From Mesorhabditis belari (lineage: Eukaryota > Nematoda > Chromadorea > Rhabditida > Rhabditidae), in the NCBI GenBank assembly GCA_958450365.1, contig CAUEEP010000898.1, forward strand, positions 440,001 through 504,000: a stretch of 64,000 nt of DNA, read 5' to 3'. Shown here piece after piece: positions 23,322 to 31,734 of the stretch. The notes beneath the pieces were generated by a model. The model was not told the origin of the DNA. It worked only from the letters and a program-made list of their open reading frames with translations, and did no database searches. A program made the position numbers and the translations under genes. Positions within the stretch are counted from its first letter, which is position 1. Every line of letters starts with the position of its first letter.

Positions 23322-24166
23322 ATGCACTCACTCACTTTATTGCTTACTGTATTGCCAATTCTTGGAATTCTTCTCAACTTCTTTCTCTTTTATGTGATCG
23401 TCTCAAATAAGAAATTGCCGAAGAGTTACTCGGGTTTCTTGATAATTATCGTTATTTATACAATCTGTTATGCAATTTGCATCATTGCCTTTGATCCAGT
23501 GAGTGCTATTGGATAAAATGGATGTCCAGATTGAATACTTGCAATCAGAATCGAAAATCAAAGGAATCGAAAACTCCAGCAATAGGAATACCTTTTGCAA
23601 AAGAGCAATTTCCTTTCAGATGTTCATCAATGATGATCATGGTTACACGATCTTCAGTTTTCGTCTAATTCCCTATGGAACTCGTCTCTCATATTATGCG
23701 TCACTCATCCAAAATCTCATCTTCCTCACCGGCTTTGGCTTCTCTTTTGTACACACGCTCTATCGATACTGCTCGATTACTGGGTTAGTTTAAAACTGAT
23801 TGCTTGGGCACACTTGCAAAAGCTACTTTGATAGTTGGACCTTCTAGGATTCTTAATAAAGGGCAGCACAGAAAACCCCTTGAGAGAAAGCGGAAAAGTA
23901 GCGGAATCAATGTGTCCTCGTGATGGATTGCCAGGATGTCCTAGGGATTGCCAGGATTCTCAATCCTAGGGATGCGAGGTTCGACCCCGGCCACAGTCAT
24001 TGTTTTTGGCGAACACCGTGGCCCTTAGTTCCCAACTCGATAACAACTTTTGATTTTCAGAAAATTCTCCTTCATCTTCGAGCGCAAAACTGGGCTATTC
24101 TGTGCTCTTCTTTCATTCATCACATACAATGTTGTCTGGCTTTTCACAGTCCTTATTACTCAACAG
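23322..24166 (+). pseudogene. Truncated Str-like chemoreceptor gene
   Basis: Three exons in phase, 23322-23498, 23620-23783 and 24061-24166, encode four hydrophobic segments: LLLTVLPILGILLNFFLFYV, then LIIIVIYTICYAICII, the segment around QNLIFLTGFGFSFVHTLYRY, and ALLSFITYNVVWLFTVLIT. This is the N-terminal half of a serpentine receptor. No exons for segments five to seven were found downstream; read-through after 24166 stops at 24235. Intron 2 contains a tRNA-like insert. The reading frame is clean, so truncation may be recent, or the remaining exons may be too diverged for me to see. Confidence 0.6.
23905..24000 (+). repeat. tRNA-derived sequence in chemoreceptor intron
   Basis: A strong Pol III B box GGTTCGACCCCGG lies at about 23973. 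Upstream, GGATTGCCAGGATGTCCTAG and a near repeat suggest a rearranged 5' half. No complete cloverleaf can be drawn. Confidence 0.4.
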
Positions 24167-24689
24167 GTTACATACCATAAGATTCTGCAAACCAAAATTC
24201 AGCCGAACCCAGCTCGACTCGGATCTCTTCCTTAGTAAATCTCTAACATTCTTTAGCCCAAAAGCTCCTAAACTGTAATTTAAACAGTTTCATCTTAATC
24301 TTTGCTTTTAATAATTACAGAACTTTTCTCGAATTTCTTCTATGGATGACAGTTAAAGTTTTGTTTTTGGTGCTTTTCGTGTTTACAAATATTGAACAAC
24401 TACTCATTTTGTTTGTCACAGTGTTTTGATTGTGATCGATGATATCATTAATAAATATATCGACAATGAAACTTGTTTTGTGAGTTGGTGTAATGGTTTA
24501 TACCTCCGCAATAATTATTTGTAGCCAAAATACGGGAAAAATGGCTCAAGATCAGCACAAATCAGTGATTTTGCTTGGAGATACAACAAACGGATCCGGT
24601 CAATCGCTTCTCCGACCCCTGGGTACAAACTTTTGGCTTCAGATCTCATTTGAGCAATGTGTACAGAACAGAGGAACTCCTTTCTGAAG

Positions 24690-25420
24690 AGACGGCGAGG
24701 TACTCTTTGTGCCCCGCGTAATCGCTCGCCGTATGGCGCAGGATTTTTACATTAGACCGGTCCTTTCCCCCTCCGCAAGCTGTTCCGGTTCGGGTTTAAT
24801 TGGCCGTATCCAAAGGGGGCACACCGCTCTACCGCATCGTCGCCCGTTCGGCGCAAAACTTCGTTATGTGTAGAGGTACTGGTGGCTTTGATCTTTGCCG
24901 TGAAGGGGTCCTATTGGTGCAAAACCACAGGGAACAGGACCGGTGAAATGGTCAACTGCCGATGTGTGGGGATTTCTTTGGCATTCCCGCACTCCATCCC
25001 CCTAAGCCGGCCATTAGGCCGCAGGGAATGGATTCCCCACCAGGCTAGGTCCCCCACAGTCCGCACTCCCGCTGTGCGACCATTAGGCCCAGTGGGAGGC
25101 CACTTCTCGACGTCCAGCCACCTTCGCGTGGTGAGCAGTGGGCATCCCCTGAAAGCAGGGGATGGCTAAGAGCTGGACTATGTAAGAGACTTCAAGAGTA
25201 GGTAATTAAAAACCCTAACAAGGCAATGGTCCGAATTGAATGTAACCGCTTGGAATGAGTGATACCGTTCATTCGAATAGTGACATTCGTAGAACTATTG
25301 ATGAATATTGGTGACCAAAAGCTGCCCCAAAGTGACTTTACAACGAGAAATGGGGCCGACAAGGGACAAAGGACAAAAATGACGTTTTTGAGCGTCCTTG
25401 ACGGGGCTGGAACTTTTTAC
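24690..25420 (+). mobile_element. GC-rich retroelement-like 5' region
   Basis: This block is strikingly GC-rich against the AT-rich window. It holds an HDV-like ribozyme at 25102-25178. By analogy with R2- and RTE-type elements, the ribozyme would define the 5' end of a transcript whose 5' untranslated region runs on through 25420. The 400 GC-rich bases before the ribozyme contain the word CCATTAGGCC twice (25012, 25081) and may be part of the same element or of an upstream tandem copy. No reverse-transcriptase frame follows, so only the 5' part is present. Confidence 0.45.
25102..25178 (+). ncRNA. HDV-like self-cleaving ribozyme
   Basis: All parts of the nested double pseudoknot are in order. 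P1: 25102-25108 with 25133-25139, six of seven pairs. P2: GTCCAGC 25112-25118 with GCTGGAC 25172-25178, seven perfect pairs. P3: CAC 25119-25121 with GTG 25128-25130 around the loop CTTCGC, the usual L3 of this class. GGGC at 25140-25143 follows P1 as in HDV. P4: 25143-25151 with 25156-25164, nine perfect pairs. The catalytic joining strand is GGCTAAG at 25164-25170, with the catalytic cytosine at 25166. Expected cleavage is just 5' of 25102. The single P1 mismatch (25105 with 25136) and an A rather than G at the first base may mean reduced activity. Confidence 0.85.
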
Positions 25421-25449
25421 TGAATCAATTTTTTTGAATAATTTTTTGC

Positions 25450-25545
25450 TTGTAATAGAACTGGCCGAGTAGTAGTGGGTTGTGGTAGAACTGGCCGATT
25501 GGTAGTAGTATGGGAAGCGAGCACTCTCTGGTTCGACTCCCCCGT
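25450..25545 (+). repeat. tRNA-like sequence with B box
   Basis: Two near-identical A-box-like words (TAGAACTGGCCGAKTRGTAG) are followed by GGTTCGACTCC at about 25530. A 28-bp tandem step seems to have duplicated the 5' half. A T-rich stretch follows, which could end Pol III transcription. Confidence 0.4.
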
Positions 25546-26509
25546 CATCTTTTCTTTTTTGCTTTTTTTTTTTTGACTAACTTGTTATTTGTGCGCGCGC
25601 GCAATTGCAAGTCATCTGGCACACCATAAATAGACACGCTTGTATCGGCAAAACACAACAAAGAACACCACATTCGGTCACCGGCGCTTTTGAAACGCCT
25701 TTGAGAAACTAACTTAACATAATTTGTTGAGTTAGTTTGAAAATACCATGTAAAACTTGAAACTCGTCCCATTCAAAACCAAAAATGAAGTACTTAAAAT
25801 AGGAAAAATTTGTGATTCAGGCAAATTTTATCTAATGCTTTAACTTTTCAGTATTTTAGCTTTAGCTATCACCGTATTTTAGCAAACACTCAGTGCCGAG
25901 AAGCTGACACCAAAAAAAATGATTTTTTGAAATACAGCTTCTCTGTAAAAAACTTTTTTGGCCAAAAATAGAGTTTATAGAGCGTATTGCTCATTTCTGC
26001 TAACTTTACCTCATCAGAAATCGTTTTTCTGGTGCAAAAAGTGAGCTGGATTTAAGCTGGAAAATCATAGTTTTACAATAATCTCAAAAATTCTAAGGGA
26101 AAGCTGCACTCATTTTTTTGCGAGTAATTTCTTGGAGTCGACTTGGAAATAATAGAACAAAATGCTCTTGAATTGGTGGATTCTTTTTTAAGAAATTCGA
26201 GTCAAACTTTTTCCGAGAATTTTCTTTCCAACCTAATACTTTTTCTTTTTTCTCTTTTGATCGAGAGAATGTCTTTCTTAACTATTTCTCTGCCTCAAAA
26301 AGAAAACAGACAAAAATGAGAGAAAACGACAAAAAAATGCTCGCATCTCGGTAAAGATGAATGTTTTTGCGAACTTCCACTAACAATATCGATCTCTGAC
26401 TAAACATTTGAAACATTCATTTGTAAGATCATCTTTAGAGTTATTTCTAAATGCCAGGTAAATGTTTTTCTTTTAGCTAACAAGAACAAGAACAAAATAA
26501 CATAAATAA
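25546..26509. other. Gene-poor AT-rich interval
   Basis: No gene is supported. An alternating purine-pyrimidine stretch GTGCGCGCGCGCAATTGC lies at about 25591. Confidence 0.4.
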
Positions 26510-26822
26510 ATGAGCAATACGAGTCAAACAACAGCCACAGCAATACGAGTCAAACGACAGCCATTTATGCTATTCATAAATAAGTCATGTTATTTTCATT
26601 TCAGCCGAAGCGCAATCTTCCGAAGCTTACAATCGAAAAGTTCGTTGTTACCGGATCATTTGTCTTTCCATTTTTGCTCTAATTCTATTTATTTTGGTTG
26701 GAATTTATTGGGTTTACAGGTTAATCAGCTCATTATTAAGTTCAATTTTACAAAATTTTAGTGAAGTTCCAATGACCGGAAGATATGGATATGTAAACAG
26801 GCAGAGGAATGGTCATCCGTGA
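26510..26822 (+). CDS. Small single-pass membrane protein, paralogue 1
   Basis: Exons 26605-26719 and 26762-26822 join in phase and encode a polar stretch, one membrane segment (IICLSIFALILFILVGIYWV), and a short tail SEVPMTGRYGYVNRQRNGHP before the stop. The tail resembles that of the gene at 27706 (TGRIGYIQRMRGRKSFP), as does the intron position within the tryptophan/tyrosine end of the membrane segment, so the two are paralogues. The first exon is uncertain: the ATG at 26510 with a donor after 26522 keeps phase, but the donor is weak and lies in a 26-bp tandem duplication. I do not recognise the family. Confidence 0.5.
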
Positions 26823-27705
26823 GCATCATCGAATTGGAAAAGGATTTAAAGCCATGCACAAACGTAATTTTGATCAAACAAAATAAAAGATTAACCTTAT
26901 TACAATCCACTATATATAGTCAGTCTTTGCATTGATGAATATTGAAAGAAACAATGTTTATTGAAGCGAATCGTTAATAGTAAGTTTTGTTCTGTACATA
27001 TGCACGCTTTTTCTGTCCATTCTTTAATCACAGCAACAACACAAGCAATCTCCGCAGCAGTCACAGCACTCAGCTGCACAACAGCCACAGCAGAGACCTG
27101 TAAAAATGCTCGTATCGTATTTGATTCTGATTCCAAGCTGGTTCCAGTATTAAATTCTCAAAAACGTAACTTTGATCAAACAAAATAAAAGATTAACCTT
27201 ATTACAATATAAAATAAACTACTATATAAAAGAGCAGTGTCTGTCTGTTTATACGGGCTTTTTCTCAGCTGACTTTGGGCTAAAAACTGAAATCTTTGAC
27301 AAAAAAAGTGTAGTCAAGGTTGTTTGTAATGTGTCACAAGAGAAAGTTTCTACTAAAGCCTCCCTACTTCCTCGCCAAGCTTTTCTCTCTACAATGCTAG
27401 GACGAACATCCCATTGTAAGTAATTGATTATAGGCCGTTTTACTAGTTTCTATTTCTATGAAGAAACTTCTAGTTACTAGTTTCTATTTCTATAAAGAAA
27501 GCTTTTTCTCAGCTGTCTTTGGGCTAAAAACTGAAATTTTTGACAAAAAAAGTTTAGTCAAGGTTGTTTGTAATGTGTCACAAGAGAAAGTTTCTTTTTT
27601 CTCTTTCCAGGACTATTTTGCTATCGATTTTTTGTAGTGATCTTTCATGTCTATTCACTTGATATAAATCCCTTCAATCAAGCTATTTTCATAACAAAAT
27701 TTTAA
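26823..27705. other. Spacer with repeated 3'-flank motif and a Gln/His-rich frame
   Basis: CATGCACAAACGTAAYTTTG followed by ATCAAACAAAATAAA occurs at about 26853, 28064 and, in part, 27162, as if the 3' ends of the small membrane-protein genes were duplicated. An open stretch after an acceptor at 27033 reads QQQHKQSPQQSQHSAAQQPQ and ends at a stop near 27150; it may be the last exon of a third, degraded member. Confidence 0.35.
27217..27490 (+). repeat. Dispersed repeat beginning ATAAAAGAGCAGTGTCTGTC
   Basis: The opening motif recurs at 30765-30860 and, reversed, at 38190-38232; the part from 27350 on recurs at 21066-21185. A second partial copy of its own interior follows at 27500-27600. 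Such a shared head with divergent bodies suggests a non-autonomous transposon family, possibly Helitron-like, but I saw no diagnostic end. Confidence 0.5.
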
Positions 27706-27977
27706 ATGAGAAGATCTAAAACTGAGAACAATGAAGCTTTGATTGAAAATCCTTCTGATACTGCGGAAGAAGAAAGTTTAAAAGTGATCTGTTGCCGCTT
27801 CATTTCACTCTTTATTCTTGCTTTATTTTTGGCAGCTTTGGCAATACTTTACTGGATTTACTGGTAAGATTTTATACTTAAAATTTGATCACCTTTAAAC
27901 CATTTGTCAGCGACAAAGCCCAGACAGGCCGAATCGGATACATCCAGCGAATGCGAGGACGCAAGTCGTTTCCATAA
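27706..27977 (+). CDS. Small single-pass membrane protein, paralogue 2
   Basis: Two exons, 27706-27863 and 27911-27977, give 225 nt and 74 residues. The N-terminal 38 residues are polar and acidic with no signal peptide, then a single membrane segment (FISLFILALFLAALAILYWI) with two cysteines just before it (VICCRF), then a basic C-terminal tail ending GRIGYIQRMRGRKSFP. This fits a tail-anchored or single-pass protein with the basic end on one membrane face. Its partner is at 26510. Function unknown. Confidence 0.6.
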
Positions 27978-28345
27978 TTCCTTGTATATTTGCCAGATCT
28001 TTGTCAGTCTATGTAAATAAATTTATATAGTCTATAGCTTGCTTCTTTGTGAATTTAAAGTCATGCACAAACGTAACTTTGATCAAACAAAATAAAATTT
28101 CACCTGAAAGATTGATTTCACCTGATAATTGTTGAGCATTTTCAGCTCTTTCACATTAGCATTGCATCTAATTTATGAGTGGTTTGGTGACCGTTTCCGG
28201 CGTCCATTTTCAAGGTTTATTTCGTAAACCACAGCCCACTAAAGTACAATTTATAAAGAAATTTGTTTAACTGAAATGAGGAAAGAATTTGTTGCAACTT
28301 GTTGGAGGGAAAAATGAACACACAGCCAAACATCGTTACAAACTA

Positions 28346-28875
28346 CAGGGTGGGCCAAAATTACCGTTGCATATAAAAAAGTCTCTGTATAAAAAGCAAC
28401 TCAAAAGGTCAAAGATTTTTCTTAACAATAACTTTTATTGTCTCATAACAATTCATAAAAACTCTTCCTTTTCAAAAAGATCTCCAATAACTTTTACACA
28501 GGCATCCAAACGTCGTAGAAAAGCGTCGATCGTGGCGAGAAGGTATAGGAGATCCAGCTCTTCCCAAGCTTTTTCGAGCGCTTTTTTCAAACTATCAACA
28601 GTTTTGTGTGGTTGATAGCGTCAACTGATAGCATTTGTGGTTTATTTTTCTTGTAGGGTTTTAACTTGAGTTTGTTTTTGATGATTCTTCTAAAGGATGT
28701 TCGCTCTGTATTCCCATTTTTTTGTGACATTTTCCGCATCGATTAGTTTGGCGTTTTCAACAGGCGATTCCTCACTTTTTTTTTTAATTTGCTGAAGTTG
28801 TTACCGTTCGCTTTCTTCCATTTCGCTTTCGCATTTGCGCGTGAGTGAGCATTGTAACGGTAATTTTGGCCACCC
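28346..28875 (-). mobile_element. Tc1-like element, deletion derivative
   Basis: TA flanks and inverted ends CAGGGTGGSCMAAAATTACC bound 530 bp. The minus strand near 28615-28480 encodes the end of a Tc1-like transposase (PHKTVDSLKKALEKAWEELD then LLYLLATIDAFLRRLDA), similar to the fragment in the element at 39886. The catalytic region is gone. Its right end stands directly against the mariner at 28882. Confidence 0.82.
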
Positions 28876-28881
28876 TATATA

Positions 28882-30135
28882 TTAGGTTGGCAACTTAATA
28901 ATGACGCGTTTATGTAACAAATCATTTATTTTAAAAAAACACAAAAGAAGAGCTTTCAATTCGAAAGGTATTCTCCATTAGTATCTATGACTTCTTCCCA
29001 TCTTCTGCGCAAATCCCGGATCCCATCCTCGAAGAACTTGGGAGTTTTTGAGGCGAAGTAGTCATTCACTGCTTTTATGATCCGAGCATGATCATCGAAC
29101 TTTTCTCCCTCCAAAAAGTGCTTCAGCGACCGAAAGAAAAAGTAATCTGAAGGAGCCAGATCAGGTGAATAAGGCGCGTGGGGCAAAACTTTCCAGCCAA
29201 GTTCCTCGATTTTCTTATAAGTGATCTTTGCAGTGTGAGATTTTGCGTTGTCGTGTAAAAATCTGACTCTCTCCGGTTTGAGCCCCAATTTCTTCAAAGA
29301 CTCGTTAACTCTCATTAATTACTTTGAATAAAGATCAGCATCGACGATTTGGCCAGGTTTCAGCACTTCATAATGCACCAATCCCTTGAAGTTCCACCAG
29401 CAACAGAGCATTATCTTCTTCCCATGGATATCAGGTTTGGGAGTGGTTTAAGGGGTCTGCCCAGCAGATAGCCATTGATTTTTGCGTTTAACGTTCTCGT
29501 AGTTGATCCACGTTTCGTCAGAAGTCAAAACCCTGTGAAAAAAGTCGTTTGATTTACATTTTTGTAGCAAAATTGAGGCGACATTGACACGGGCCATTTT
29601 GTTGCTTTGGGTCAATTCATGAGGAACTCATTTTCCAATACGATTCTTTTTCCCAAGTTTGTATAAATAGTTTTCGATTGTCGTATGGGATACTTAAAAT
29701 ATTTCTGCCAACTCACGAACCGTGAGTGTTGGGCAATCTTCAATTAAGGCGAGCAAGTCATCATCGACCACTTCTGGAGGATGTCCTTGGTGTGGCTCGT
29801 CTACGAGGCTTTCATCGCCGCCTTCGAATCTTTGAAACCATCGTTGGCATTGCCCAATGTTTATACTTTTCTCTCCAAAAACAGTGATGATCGTGCGATG
29901 AGATTCAGCTGGTGATTTTCCTTGTTAAAAATCGTAGAACAATACAGCTCGAATACGGAATTTTTTGTCCTCCATTTTTTGCCAAAAAGCGAATGATGAA
30001 ATTCGGGAGCACTAAAAGTTATTTATGCAGACATCTTTTACTTTGTATATATGCAAAAAAGAGGGAAGAAACGGTGCTTGAAATTACAAAAAACATGTTA
30101 AGTAGTGACGCGTCATTATTAAGTTGCCAACCTAA
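28882..30135 (-). mobile_element. Near full-length, decayed mariner transposon
   Basis: The 1254-bp element has TA flanks and inverted ends TTAGGTTGGCAACTTAATAA. On the minus strand the whole transposase can be followed: helix-turn-helix words (WFQRFEGGDESLVDEPHQGH) near 29800, the middle near 29400, and the catalytic C-terminus from 29315 with FLHDNAKSHTAK and YSPDLAPSDYFFFRSL, ending RWEEVIDTNGEYLSN. Several in-frame stops between 29930 and 29316 show that it is inactive. The spacing of the last two acidic catalytic positions fits the mariner DD34D type. Confidence 0.92.
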
Positions 30136-30137
30136 TA

Positions 30138-30765
30138 TATATATGTTGTGTCCGATTTAGATTTCCGTCCGATTTAGATTCAATCTAAATGAAAATTGCA
30201 AAAAAAAACGCTTAAGAACATATATTAAGCACGTTTATTATGGTTCGATCTGTATCGGACGTCCGATATAGACTGTAATCAATAAAAGACCTTTGAAAAA
30301 TGCAGAAAACTACAGAAAACGCTTCAGCACATATATTAAGCATGTATATATTATTGTTCAATCTATATAAGATTTAGATTGAATCTAAATCGGACGTCCG
30401 ATATAGACTGTAATTTAAATCTGACGTCCGCGATAAGTTCAATCTAAATCGGACGTCCGATTTAGATTGAATCTGAATCGGACGGAAATCTAAATCGGAC
30501 ACAACATATATATTACGTCTGATCTAGAAATCCGCTCAATTTAGACTGATTCTAGATCGGACGTCTGATCAATTAATAGATCGGACGATCTAGAGTATCT
30601 GATTAATTACCACACAGACTATCTGACTAATTATCTATTGATCGGACGTCCGATCTAGAGTAAAGTGAGGTCAAACTCCGATCTAGAATCAAGCTGATCA
30701 CTCTAAATCTAAGTTTGGATCGGACGGATCGAACGGAAATCTAAATCGAACACAACATATATATA
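30138..30765. repeat. Palindromic TCGGACGTCCGA repeat pair
   Basis: A first unit (30138-30514) is bounded by inverted ends containing TTGTGTCCGATTTAGATTTC; a second, related unit (30515-30765) ends in a similar right arm. Both are filled with the self-complementary word TCGGACGTCCGA and variants of GATTTAGATTGAATCTAAAT. A cousin with GATTTTGAAATTATTCAAAT units lies at 63318-63470. Confidence 0.75.
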
Positions 30766-31008
30766 AAAGAACAGTGTCTGTCTGTCTGTACGGACTTTTT
30801 CTCAGCCTTCTTTGGGCTAAAAAACTGAAATTTTTGACAAAGAAATTGTAATCAAGGTTAATGAAACCTGAGGATCAAGCTCTATCGATAAGAACAGGAA
30901 AATCTCCTTAATTCGGTTGCATTAGATGTGCCTGATTGTTCCGAATTGTTTATCTTTAAACTGTCTTGTTCCTAAGGAAAATGGTAAAAAATAACCAACT
31001 TTATTTAA

Positions 31009-31730
31009 CCCATTCGAAACTTCTGCAGCGAATAATCGCTGCAACAAAAACTCAGGAACGGACCGCTGCAGCGCTAATTGAGCTATTTTCATTCAATTAA
31101 TTGCTTTTTTTTTTGCTGTTTTTCAGCATTACATGTATATTCCAATTGTAGCAGATCTACAAATTACGTGGGCAAAAAAGATGTTTCATATTTACCCGGA
31201 ATCAATGCAGCCTCTGGTTTTGCATTGAAATGTTCCATAATAGCTCTAAGCTTATAAAGCCGATCTCCTGCAGGATCCAGCTCATTATCACAAAAACGCA
31301 GGTTGCGAAGAATAGGTTCAAATTTTGCTCTTGACATAATGTGGGACATGTGGGAAAATCCTCCTAATCCAGGCCTGCTACTCCAGTAGTCACAAATCCT
31401 CGGTAATTTGACGATTCCCATTTGAAGATACAGAGCCAGGAAGAGCTTGAAAGATTTTGCATCGAAATCCTGCCAGTTTGTTTTCCTTTTTCCATGTTTA
31501 TTAGATTCGCCTTCTAAAATATTGTCGTCGATAAAATAAGAACAATAATCGATAGGATCTTGAAAAGTACTGAAGTCAAATCCAAATCGTTCTTCATCAA
31601 AAATAAATGGGGCAGGAGACTCTCTTACATCTTTCCAACCATAAATAAACTGCTTCGGAGTCAAAAATGTCAAAAAAAGGGCTTGGTCCGTAGACGAAAA
31701 AAAAGAAAAAACGCTGCGATTTCGAATGGG
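31009..31730 (-). mobile_element. piggyBac-like element with N-terminal transposase fragment
   Basis: The target site TTAA is duplicated at 31005-31008 and 31731-31734, and the ends are CCCATTCGAAA and its exact complement, both hallmarks of piggyBac. The minus strand (31673 to 31164) encodes the N-terminal part of a DDE_Tnp_1_7 domain: FLALYLQMGIVKLPRICDYW and FEPILRNLRFCDNELDPAGD. The frame ends before the catalytic aspartates, so this is a 722-bp deletion derivative. Confidence 0.92.
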
Positions 31731-31734
31731 TTAA

